Assembly (NCBI GenBank): GCA_964551215.1
Contig: CAZKBV010000018.1
Location: forward strand, 1-25,857
Reading direction: 5' to 3'
Source of the DNA: JAFLUQ01 sp964551215
Lineage (GTDB): Bacteria > Bacillota > Clostridia > UMGS1883
DNA length: 25,857 bases
Shown: piece after piece, positions 14,743 to 22,298 of the stretch
Position numbering within the stretch: position 1 is the stretch's first letter
Layout of the letters: every line of letters starts with the position of its first letter
Made by a program: the position numbers and the translations under genes
The notes under the pieces: generated by a model
What the model saw: the letters and a program-made list of their open reading frames with translations, nothing else
What the model was told of the DNA's origin: nothing
Databases searched by the model: none

Positions 14743-15999
14743 TTGTTGTCTAATCTGTTAGAGGGCTTCAGCGCGTTTTTCGCCAAAACCGGCATTGCGC
14801 AGATAGTGGTAAACTTAGACTGGAAAACCATTGTTATGCTGGCTATAGCGTGTCTGCTTCTTTACCTCGCTATTGTTAAAAAATTTGAACCCCTTTTGCT
14901 TCTGCCGATAGCCTTTGGTATGCTTCTGGCAAACCTGCCCTTGGGCGAGGTGATGCATATGGAGCTGTTTATTGACCCCGCCGACCCGAACAAGCATTTG
15001 AATATTCAGGAAATAGTTGAAAAGGGCGGCCTGCTTGACCTTTTGTATTTGGGGGTTAAGCTGGGAATTTATCCGCCTCTTATCTTCCTCGGCATAGGCT
15101 GCATGACGGACTTTGGGCCCCTTATAGCCAATCCCAAGAGTATTCTTTTGGGCGCGGCGGCTCAGTTAGGTGTATTCATCACCTTCATAGGAGCAATACT
15201 GCTGGGCGCTTTCGGCATCGCCGGCTTCGGCGCCGACGGAACTGCCGCCACGGTATTTAAAGAGGCCGCGTCTATAGGTATTATCGGCGGCGCCGACGGG
15301 CCAACGGCCATATATGTTACAAAAACTCTGGCCCCGGGGCTTCTCAGCGCAATCGCTATCGCGGCTTATTCCTATATGGCTCTTATTCCCGTTATTCAGC
15401 CCCCTATAATGAAGGCTATGACGACTAAGGAAGAAAGAAGCATTGTTATGGAGCAGCTTCGCCCCGTAACCAAGCGCGAAAAGATTTTGTTCCCCATCAT
15501 AGTTACGATAGTTGTTGTGCTTATTGTTCCCGATGCCGCGCCTCTTATAGGTATGCTTATGTTCGGCAACCTTATCAAGGAAAGCGGAGTTGCCGAGCGT
15601 CTGTGCAAAACGGCTCAGAACGAGCTTATGAATATAATCACAATATTCCTTGGCGTAACGGTTGGCGCAACAGCCAAGGCCGAAACCTTCCTCACGCTTA
15701 AGACGCTCTTTATAATCGGTTTGGGCTTGCTTGCTTTCTGCGTAAGCACGGCGGGCGGTCTGCTTTTCGGCAAAATTATGTGCAAGGCTTCCGGCGGAAA
15801 GATAAATCCTCTTATCGGCAGCGCCGGAGTAAGCGCGGTTCCTATGGCCGCTCGAATGTCTCAAAAGGTCGGTCAGGAGGAAAATCCGGCAAACTTCCTG
15901 CTTATGCACGCTATGGGGCCCAACGTTGCCGGCGTAATCGGCAGCGCGGTTGCCGCCGGAGTGTTCCTTGCCCTTAACAACGCGGGAATGTTTATGTAA
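14743..15999 (+). CDS. Na+-pumping decarboxylase beta subunit (OadB/MmdB/GcdB family)
   Basis: A 418-residue polytopic membrane protein that decarboxylates carboxybiotin and pumps Na+ outward. Conserved blocks include GVKLGIYPPLIFLGIGCMTD, SIGIIGGADGPTAIYV (with the Asp needed for Na+ translocation in Klebsiella OadB), and the C-terminal GVSAVPMAARMSQKV and HAMGPNVAGVIGSAVAAG. It has an extra N-terminal helix compared with some members. There is no ATG; the likely start is the TTG at 14743 (or 14746), about 10 bases after TGGAG. A rare start codon may lower expression of the membrane pump relative to soluble subunits. Confidence 0.94.
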   Translation: MLSNLLEGFSAFFAKTGIAQIVVNLDWKTIVMLAIACLLLYLAIVKKFEPLLLLPIAFGMLLANLPLGEVMHMELFIDPADPNKHLNIQEIVEKGGLLDLLYLGVKLGIYPPLIFLGIGCMTDFGPLIANPKSILLGAAAQLGVFITFIGAILLGAFGIAGFGADGTAATVFKEAASIGIIGGADGPTAIYVTKTLAPGLLSAIAIAAYSYMALIPVIQPPIMKAMTTKEERSIVMEQLRPVTKREKILFPIIVTIVVVLIVPDAAPLIGMLMFGNLIKESGVAERLCKTAQNELMNIITIFLGVTVGATAKAETFLTLKTLFIIGLGLLAFCVSTAGGLLFGKIMCKASGGKINPLIGSAGVSAVPMAARMSQKVGQEENPANFLLMHAMGPNVAGVIGSAVAAGVFLALNNAGMFM

Positions 16000-16019
16000 G
16001 ATAAAAGGAGTGAAAAATA

Positions 16020-17426
16020 ATGGCTAATAAAAAACCTGTAAAAATTACAGAAACAGTACTTCGAGACGCTCATCAGTCCCTTATCGCTACAAGAATGACC
16101 ACCGAAGAAATCCTCGGAGCCGTGGAAATGCTTGACAGGGTTGGCTTTAACGCCCTTGAGGCATGGGGCGGAGCTACGTTCGACAGCTGTCTGCGTTTCC
16201 TTAATGAGGATCCGTGGGAGAGACTTCGCAAAATCAAGGCTAAGGCTAAGAATACAAAGCTTCAGATGCTTTTCAGAGGTCAGAACATTCTGGGCTACCG
16301 CCATTACGCCGACGATGTGGTGGAGTATTTTGTGCAGAAATCCATTGCCAACGGCATTGATATAATCAGAATTTTCGACGCTCTTAACGACGTGCGCAAT
16401 CTTAAAACGGCCATAGACGCCACCAAAAAGGAGGGCGGCCACGTACAGGCGGCTATTTCCTACACTATCAGCCCTGTGCATAACAACGCTTCCTTTGTGG
16501 ATTTGGCCAAGCAGTTTGAAAGCTCCGGCGCGGATTCCATATGTATAAAGGATATGGCCGGTCTGCTCACTCCCTACACAGCCTATGAGCTTGTTACGGA
16601 AATGAAAAAGGCCGTTAAGATTCCCATTGAGCTTCACACCCACTACACCAGCGGCATGGCTTCCATGACGTACCTTAAAGCGATAGAGGCCGGAGTCGAT
16701 ATTGTTGACTGCGCAATGTCTCCCTTCGCTATGGGTACCTCTCAGCCGCCTACGGAATCTCTTGTGGCAACCTTGAAGGACACTCCCTACGACACAGGCT
16801 ATGACCTTAATTTGCTCAGCGATATTGCGGATTATTTCCGTCCCATACGTGAAAAGTATATAAAGGAGGGGGTTCTCAATCCCAAGTCACTTGCGGTTGA
16901 TGTAAACACGCTTAAATATCAGGTTCCGGGAGGTATGCTCAGCAACCTTATTTCCCAGCTTAAGCAGCTTGGAGCCGAGGACAAGTTCCAAGATGTTCTT
17001 AAAGAGGTTCCCCGTGTCCGTGAGGACGCCGGCTTCCCGCCCCTTGTAACTCCTACCAGCCAGATAGTCGGCTCTCAGGCGGTGTTTAACGTGGTTTTGG
17101 GCGAACGCTATAAGAACGTCACCAAGGAATTTAAAGGCCTTGTAAAGGGCGAATACGGGAAAACTCCCGTTCCCATCAAGGAAGAATTTGTAAAGAAGAT
17201 AATAGGGGACGAAAAGCAGATTACCTGCCGTCCGGCGGATAACATTCCCAATGAGCTTGATAAGTTCCGTGATGAGATACGGGAATACATCGAGCAGGAC
17301 GAGGATGTTCTCAGCTACGCTCTGTTCGATCAGGTGGCCGTGAAGTATTTCAAGTTCCGTCAGGCTCAAAAATATAAGGTGGACGCGGAGCTTGCGGACA
17401 GCAAAAATAAAGTTCATCCCATATAA
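16020..17426 (+). CDS. Pyruvate/oxaloacetate carboxyltransferase (5S / OadA N-terminal type)
   Basis: A 468-residue HMGL-like TIM-barrel carboxyltransferase of the OadA, pyruvate carboxylase and transcarboxylase 5S group, with the conserved C-terminal PYC_OADA domain. Metal-site motifs are RDAHQS (Asp16) and HTH (206-208); the carbamylated lysine is Lys177 in CIKDMAG. The biotinyl domain found at the end of OadA is missing, so it must use the separate carrier encoded upstream, as transcarboxylase 5S does. It catalyses oxaloacetate decarboxylation onto biotin or the reverse, pyruvate carboxylation. ATG at 16020 follows AAAAGGAG. Last gene of the operon; the structured repeat begins 18 bp later. 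Confidence 0.93.
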   Translation: MANKKPVKITETVLRDAHQSLIATRMTTEEILGAVEMLDRVGFNALEAWGGATFDSCLRFLNEDPWERLRKIKAKAKNTKLQMLFRGQNILGYRHYADDVVEYFVQKSIANGIDIIRIFDALNDVRNLKTAIDATKKEGGHVQAAISYTISPVHNNASFVDLAKQFESSGADSICIKDMAGLLTPYTAYELVTEMKKAVKIPIELHTHYTSGMASMTYLKAIEAGVDIVDCAMSPFAMGTSQPPTESLVATLKDTPYDTGYDLNLLSDIADYFRPIREKYIKEGVLNPKSLAVDVNTLKYQVPGGMLSNLISQLKQLGAEDKFQDVLKEVPRVREDAGFPPLVTPTSQIVGSQAVFNVVLGERYKNVTKEFKGLVKGEYGKTPVPIKEEFVKKIIGDEKQITCRPADNIPNELDKFRDEIREYIEQDEDVLSYALFDQVAVKYFKFRQAQKYKVDAELADSKNKVHPI

Positions 17427-17444
17427 CCCAAGCGCAGATGTCCC

Positions 17445-17601
17445 CCGCCTCTAAGGCGGCGGGTTCCATTTCAGAATTTCAGTGGGAGTTATAATCTCCC
17501 ACTGAAATTCTGAGGAGCTAACGCTCCCTGCGCAAGTTGCAATCGTTCGCAAGCTCCATTTCAAGCAAGCTTGATGGAGCGTTGCTCCGATTTAAAATTG
17601 A
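17445..17601 (+). repeat. Palindromic repeat element, copy B
   Basis: A non-coding block of four consecutive hairpins: CCGCC/GGCGG (17445-17459); a perfect 18-bp stem (17471-17513); GGAGC/GCTCC (17514-17527); and the bulged hairpin 17553-17580 with a 21-base tail to 17601. The last two parts match window bases 5-58. The first hairpin resembles the CCCCGCC...GGCGGG ends seen in IS200/IS605-type elements, so a transposase-less derivative is possible; this is inference. There is no coding sequence in it. The 254-bp stretch 17427-17680 otherwise holds only a terminator. Confidence 0.7.
17471..17513. repeat. Perfect 18-bp inverted repeat
   Basis: Left arm 17471-17488 and right arm 17496-17513 are exact reverse complements around a TTATAAT loop. 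The stem is AT/GC mixed and has no U-tract, so it is not a standard terminator. It belongs to the repeat block and is not seen in the part of copy A inside the window. Confidence 0.85.
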
Positions 17602-17610
17602 ATGAGCGAA

Positions 17611-17652
17611 AAAAGCTCTGCGCGAATGATTTTTCAAACGCGCAGAGCTTTT
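17611..17652. terminator. Bidirectional terminator after the S-layer gene and repeat block
   Basis: A perfect 14-bp stem, AAAAGCTCTGCGCG (17611-17624) with its complement at 17639-17652, loop of 14. T-runs follow on both strands. It serves the convergent minus-strand S-layer gene, whose stop is about 30 bp away, and can stop plus-strand readthrough. Confidence 0.85.
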
Positions 17653-17680
17653 ATATTGCCTGTTTTCAGATGCCGTTAAT

Positions 17681-19552
17681 TTAGTTTTCGCTGGGGATTA
17701 CCACAATTGTAGTCGCAACGAAGGCTCCGTTTACATAAGAACCGACAGCCGTTATAATCTGACCCTTTTGAAGCTTGGAGAAGGTAAGAGTTTTGCCGGT
17801 AGAGCTGTCAACAATTGTGGCGGAGGTGGTGGAGCCGGATTTGGAAACGAATATCTGCTCTGTGTCGCCGTCCATATTAAGGTTGATAAAGCCGTAGCTT
17901 GTGTTGATATCCTCGATTATACCGCTCTTTTGATAGCTTGTGGAAGCCGCGGAGGCTGTTACGGAAGTAACGCTGTCGCCCTCAAGGTCAACATCCACGC
18001 TTGTACCGAGACGAAGGTCATAGATGGAAGCGTTATCGCCGCCCACATAGTAAACCGCGTCGGCGGAAATGGAATATAAGGTTTCTTCGCCGCCGGATCT
18101 TATCCCCAGCTTGGGAGAGGAGGAAATAAGAATGGAGGAAATGGTGCCGGAAGCGTTGGATTTTGTGCTTGTCGCAACGATTTTCGTAACTATACCGCCC
18201 TTAAGCGTAAGGGTAACCTTATCGCCCGAAAGCACTTCTCTGAGGGTGGATTTGCTGCCGTTGCGGGTAACGGTTACCTCGTCGGATACAGAGTAATCAA
18301 CCGTTTCACTGGTGCTTGTGCCGTTATCGTCGGTAAGACGGACGGAAAGCGAATATTCCGGCGAAAGAGAAATATCGCGAACCGTTCCTGTAACGGTCTT
18401 GTCGCCTGATTCGCCGTCAATGGCGGTAACCGCGCCGTTTTTAACAGTAACTGTTACATAATCTCCCGCGGAAAGAGCGCTGAATTTCGTTTCTTTGCCG
18501 TTGTAGGTAACTTCCGGCTCAGACTTGGCGAGAAATTTGAACTCTCTGGATTCCGAGGTTTTGTCGTTTATTACGTAAAAGCTTGTGTAGTCGGTTTTTA
18601 TTGTGATATCCGCAAGGCGGCCCGCAACGGTTTCATTTTCGCCGGCAGGACTGATGACCTCAAGAGCCTTGATGCTGCTTCCGCTGTAAAGCACCAAAGC
18701 TGTGCTTCCGTCAGCTATACCGTCAAGGGAATTGACGGCAAAGCCGTCCTTAAGAACGGTAACCTTTTTTGCGTCTATGGAATATTCCTCGTTTTTCTTT
18801 TCTTCTTCGTTGTAAATGCTTATTGAGCTGTTCTCGGCGTTAACGCTTCTTACCGTACCGGCAACTGTGGAATAATCCAAAGTGTTAAGTATACGGTGAA
18901 GCAGAATTGCTATCTGAACGCGGGTTACGTTTTCGTTGGGGCCGAAGCAATTGTCCTCCAGACCATTCATAAGCCCTTCCTGAGTTACATATTCCACATA
19001 AGCCCTTGCGGAGGCGGGAATCTCGTTGTAGTCGCTGTAATCCAGAAGAACAGCCGTATTGTTCTTTACCTCGTCCTCCGCGCCCATAAGCTTTGTAAGA
19101 AGAACAGCCGCCTCGTATCTTTTCAGAGCGGAGCTTGCGTCGTCAAGATATTCGTCAAGCTCGTCCTCATGGAGCACGTCCTTGTAAAGCAGGAAAGCCA
19201 CCTCTTTTTTGTAGCTGTTATAGGTAGACCCCAAATCGTATTCATCAAGAATGGGGGAGTAGAGGGTATAAGCGTATTCGGTAAACGGCTCATAGTCCGT
19301 GTTGGAAAAACCCACCGCGCGAGCAAGGAAAATCAGAGCCTCAATTTTTTTGACAGAGGTTGCGGGGCGGAAGGTTCCGTCAGTATAGCCCTTGATTATA
19401 CCGATAGTTGTCATTTCCTCAATCTCGTCCATAGCCCAGTCGTAGTCCGGACTGATTACATCGGAGAAGCTGCTTTCGGCAAAGCTGACGGCGGAAATAA
19501 CAGTGCATAAAAGACACAATGCCGTAACGGCGGACAGAAATTTTTTGAACAT
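17681..19552 (-). CDS. S-layer homology domain protein with five tandem beta repeats
   Basis: A 623-residue exported cell-wall protein. Signal peptide at 1-26 (MFKKFL, hydrophobic core, then SFAES), then an SLH region of about three modules (28-225; clearest are GIIKGYTDGTFRPATSVKKIEAL and GLMNGLEDNCFGPNENVTRVQIA), which should bind pyruvylated or similar wall polysaccharide. From 229 on, five repeats of 75-80 residues begin at about 229, 308, 386, 466 and 541 with TVxGTVxxI-like starts, each predicted all-beta and ending in a V-x-x-G-x-V-T-x-I strand. No catalytic motif is apparent, so a structural or binding role is likely. AAAGGAGG precedes the ATG. The promoter at 19632-19660 gives an 80-base leader. 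Confidence 0.88.
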   Translation of the reverse strand: MFKKFLSAVTALCLLCTVISAVSFAESSFSDVISPDYDWAMDEIEEMTTIGIIKGYTDGTFRPATSVKKIEALIFLARAVGFSNTDYEPFTEYAYTLYSPILDEYDLGSTYNSYKKEVAFLLYKDVLHEDELDEYLDDASSALKRYEAAVLLTKLMGAEDEVKNNTAVLLDYSDYNEIPASARAYVEYVTQEGLMNGLEDNCFGPNENVTRVQIAILLHRILNTLDYSTVAGTVRSVNAENSSISIYNEEEKKNEEYSIDAKKVTVLKDGFAVNSLDGIADGSTALVLYSGSSIKALEVISPAGENETVAGRLADITIKTDYTSFYVINDKTSESREFKFLAKSEPEVTYNGKETKFSALSAGDYVTVTVKNGAVTAIDGESGDKTVTGTVRDISLSPEYSLSVRLTDDNGTSTSETVDYSVSDEVTVTRNGSKSTLREVLSGDKVTLTLKGGIVTKIVATSTKSNASGTISSILISSSPKLGIRSGGEETLYSISADAVYYVGGDNASIYDLRLGTSVDVDLEGDSVTSVTASAASTSYQKSGIIEDINTSYGFINLNMDGDTEQIFVSKSGSTTSATIVDSSTGKTLTFSKLQKGQIITAVGSYVNGAFVATTIVVIPSEN

Positions 19553-19631
19553 TAAAAGTCCTCCTTTTGAATTTCCGGAGTATACGGCCCGATTAAGACA
19601 GAATATACCCCGAACATTATATTATATTTTC

Positions 19632-19660
19632 ATTATAACACAAGGCATTATAAAATTCAA
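19632..19660 (-). promoter_or_regulatory. Sigma-A promoter of the S-layer-homology gene
   Basis: On the minus strand TTGAAT, 17 bases, TATAAT, about 80 bp upstream of the start codon. It is in an AT-rich stretch, so some chance matches are expected, but spacing and -10 are exact. Confidence 0.7.
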
Positions 19661-19781
19661 CAAAAATTTTAAGAAATTTGTATTAATTTATTTTAAAAAC
19701 AAATAGAATCAAAAAAATTTGAATAAAAAAGGCTAAGGCGACAGAAGCGGATAATATCCGCCAATGGCCGCGATTATTAGC

Positions 19782-19809
19782 GTGGGGGCGGCTTATAAGC
19801 CGCCCCCAC
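19782..19809. repeat. 28-bp perfect GC-rich palindrome
   Basis: Every base from 19782 to 19809 pairs with its mirror; as RNA it gives a 12-bp stem with a TATA loop. No U-tract follows on either strand. It lies about 65 bp downstream of the minus-strand binding-protein gene within the 320-bp gap 19553-19872. That gap also contains the S-layer gene's promoter and a small GCGGAT/ATCCGC hairpin at 19747-19761. It may still end or stabilise the binding-protein transcript. Confidence 0.75.
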
Positions 19810-19872
19810 AATTTCATGCGATAAATTATCTCGGAGAAAAAATTTGTTTTTTACGCTATTTAAGACGATTTT

Positions 19873-22065
19873 TTATTTTTCGGCCTCGGCAACCTCAAGA
19901 GTTAAAGGAATTTCGGTTCTGTTACCGACGAAGTCCTCAACGTATATGGTTACGGGATAGGTTCCGGGAACGGTAACATCCAGCATGGATACGTCCGCGG
20001 TCACATAGGCCTTAATGTCCACGCCGGTAATGTCCTCAGCCGTCTCAACGTAGTTTGACCAAGTTATTCCCGATGTGTCCGTATCCAGCGCTATGGACAT
20101 AAGCTTATCTTCCCGAAGGGTTTCCTCGTCCTTAAGCACAAGAACCGGAGGAACGGTGTTGTCCTTATCGTAAATATATACAGTTTCCTTTCTTTCGGCC
20201 ACATTACCGGCCTTATCGGTAACCCGGACAGTCAAGCCTTCGTCGTATTTGCCCACTTTGCTGAAGTCAACTCCGCTGTAGTCCACCTCAAAGCGGTCCT
20301 CCTCAAAGGGAACGGAGTCCTCGCTGAAGTCTGTTTCTCCGTTTTTATACGCTTCGTCCTCGGCAAGCTCAATATCGTTCGCGCCACGGATAAGAATCTT
20401 GCCCTTTACATTTTTTAACTCATACTCGCCGTCAACGCCGTCGCTGGCCTTATATATTTCAGTCCAGTCAATTTTAGCGGGGTCGGTGCCTTCGGCGAAT
20501 ACCACAGGCACATCTTCGACCTTGGAGATGCTGGGCTTTACGTTATCCACAACCTCGCCGGAGTTAAGAGCCTTGGAAATGCTTTCGATTTTATTGTATA
20601 CGCCGCCCTTTTTAGCTTCTACGTTTATGCGGTACTTGGGAGTTCCGCCGACGCCGTATACGCTGCGGCCAAAGGTGTTCTGAGCCCAATCCCAGAAAAC
20701 TTCAACGGACTCGCCGAACTCGTTTTCCTCAATAGAGCCGAGCTGACGGTAAATTCTAAGGTTGGCGTCGCCTATAACGGGATGGAAAATGTCTATGCCG
20801 TCCTCAACGGCCTTGCTGGGAGCCATTGTCTCAATATACTCCGCAACGCTGTCAACTCTGCCAAGCTCCTTGTAAAATTCGCTGCGGTACATTGCGTACG
20901 CTTCAAGAGCGAGACGGCTTTCTTCTTCGCTGAAGCCCTTAAGCATACCGACGCTGTCCGCGACGGAGCTGTATATCTGATAGCGTCCTCTTGTAGCGTC
21001 GTTCTCATAGTCAGCGTAAGGGTCGGTATAGACGATATCGTCGGGACGGGGGAAGGGGATAACTCCCATAGACTCGCCTCTTTCGGCGAGAGAAGAGCCG
21101 CAGTTGTCCATCATCCAACGGGCAGCGTTGTTAAAGACGGTTTCTCCGGCCATAAACGCGTTTGTCGGAGCCATATATCCGGTATCAACAGAGTTGGGGC
21201 CGGCCTTGAGGGTACACATAAGCCCCTTTGTGATAAGGCCGTCCAAATATTCCGCCGCAACCTTTCCTTCCTCGGAGTCAAAGCTCATTTCGCTTCCGTC
21301 GTAAAGACACGCGCCGTTGGAATGAAGGGCGAAAAGTATTGTGTACATATAATTTGTGTGGAAGGCGTAAATTTCGTTGCCGCTGGCGGCCTTCTTACCC
21401 GAAAAATAAACCTTTATTTTATTGAGGTAATCCTCAAAGGTACTCCAAGTCCATTTGCCCTGCTCGTAAAGAGTCGCGGGATAAACGGTCTGGCCGTTTT
21501 CCTTAAGAGAAGGCACCTGCTCAATAAGGGTTGCGTTGTAAACCAGAGGCCAGTTGTTCATATAAATATAGTCTCTGTTCATAAGGTAATAATTGCCGAA
21601 GCACTTGTCCAGCAAAATCCAGCTGTAATCCTCGTTGCTGTCGAAAATATCCTTATATTTATCCAACGGCTGAAGCACGTTCTGGGAAAGAATAGTACCC
21701 TGAGAACCGTTGGCCATAATGGGAATATGGCACAAAGGGTCGCCCGCAAGCACCGTCTGAAGCAGGCACTGCTTAATGTCTGTCGGATAAGACACCCACT
21801 TGATGTCAACGCCGAGATTATCCTTTACGGTGTTAAGCGCGGCGATAGCGGCCCGACGGTTATCCTCGCTCATGCCGGATTCGCCCGTGATTTCGTCAGT
21901 CCAGTAAGGGTCATCCTCAGGCTGGTAGTGATGCCCTATGTAAATCGTGGAAACATCGGCGACAGGATTGTTATTTCCCTCGGAGCCGAAGCAACCCGTA
22001 AGCGCCGCCGTGACAAGAGCGGCGCTTGATGCGGCCAAAATGCCTTTTTTGATTATGTTTTTCAT
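19873..22065 (-). CDS. Extracellular solute-binding lipoprotein with C-terminal Ig-like domains
   Basis: A 730-residue lipoprotein. The N-terminus has a signal with lipobox LTGC (Cys25), so it should be lipid-anchored outside the membrane. Residues about 35-500 look like a family 1 ABC solute-binding protein (GNYYLMNRDYIYMNNWPLVYNATLI, WTWSTFEDYLNKI, AFMAGETVFNNAARWMMDN, MGVIPFPRPDD). Residues about 505-727 form two Ig-like DUF5011/HYR-type units (VGKYDEGLTVRVTDKAGNVAE; VPGTYPVTIYVEDFVGNRTE). Typical binding proteins stop near 450-550 residues, so the tail is an addition, perhaps for spacing or wall contact. No permease or ATPase gene is nearby. GAGGG precedes the ATG; the scaffold gap lies 27 bp upstream. 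Confidence 0.85.
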   Translation of the reverse strand: MKNIIKKGILAASSAALVTAALTGCFGSEGNNNPVADVSTIYIGHHYQPEDDPYWTDEITGESGMSEDNRRAAIAALNTVKDNLGVDIKWVSYPTDIKQCLLQTVLAGDPLCHIPIMANGSQGTILSQNVLQPLDKYKDIFDSNEDYSWILLDKCFGNYYLMNRDYIYMNNWPLVYNATLIEQVPSLKENGQTVYPATLYEQGKWTWSTFEDYLNKIKVYFSGKKAASGNEIYAFHTNYMYTILFALHSNGACLYDGSEMSFDSEEGKVAAEYLDGLITKGLMCTLKAGPNSVDTGYMAPTNAFMAGETVFNNAARWMMDNCGSSLAERGESMGVIPFPRPDDIVYTDPYADYENDATRGRYQIYSSVADSVGMLKGFSEEESRLALEAYAMYRSEFYKELGRVDSVAEYIETMAPSKAVEDGIDIFHPVIGDANLRIYRQLGSIEENEFGESVEVFWDWAQNTFGRSVYGVGGTPKYRINVEAKKGGVYNKIESISKALNSGEVVDNVKPSISKVEDVPVVFAEGTDPAKIDWTEIYKASDGVDGEYELKNVKGKILIRGANDIELAEDEAYKNGETDFSEDSVPFEEDRFEVDYSGVDFSKVGKYDEGLTVRVTDKAGNVAERKETVYIYDKDNTVPPVLVLKDEETLREDKLMSIALDTDTSGITWSNYVETAEDITGVDIKAYVTADVSMLDVTVPGTYPVTIYVEDFVGNRTEIPLTLEVAEAEK

Positions 22066-22092
22066 ATTTTTCCCTCAATTCTTTCGCATAAC

Positions 22093-22192
22093 NNNNNNNN
22101 NNNNNNNNNNNNNNNNNNNNNNNNNNNNNNNNNNNNNNNNNNNNNNNNNNNNNNNNNNNNNNNNNNNNNNNNNNNNNNNNNNNNNNNNNNNN
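22093..22192. other. Assembly gap of 100 Ns
   Basis: Exactly 100 Ns, the usual placeholder for a gap of unknown size. The real distance between the binding-protein gene and its putative promoter, and any small gene between them, cannot be judged. Confidence 0.98.
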
Positions 22193-22214
22193 CTGAACCA
22201 ATACCTTACATTAG

Positions 22215-22243
22215 ATTATACTATAATGTATTTTGTTTGTCAA
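22215..22243 (-). promoter_or_regulatory. Consensus sigma-A promoter reading into the gap
   Basis: Minus strand TTGACA, 17 bases, TATAAT: a perfect match. It points to the binding-protein gene, provided the sequence across the N run is short and correctly joined. Confidence 0.8.
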
Positions 22244-22257
22244 GCATATCCGTATAC

Positions 22258-22288
22258 AAAAATAGGAATTTACATTTGTGAATTCCTA
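22258..22288 (-). terminator. Terminator after the small Cys-motif gene
   Basis: An 8-bp stem TAGGAATT/AATTCCTA (22263-22270 with 22281-22288), loop of ten, followed on the minus strand by TTTTTG. It is AT-rich but directly follows the stop codon of the gene ending at 22299. Confidence 0.6.
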
Positions 22289-22298
22289 CTAATACATT

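Noticed and set aside
17438..17601. CRISPR array or tRNA in the hairpin-rich region
   Set aside because: The repeated units are inverted rather than regularly spaced direct repeats, and no cloverleaf or anticodon arm can be drawn.
20782..22029. Plus-strand open frame (415 codons) opposite the binding-protein gene
   Set aside because: The opposite strand encodes a lipobox protein with recognisable domains and a ribosome site; the antisense frame results from codon bias.
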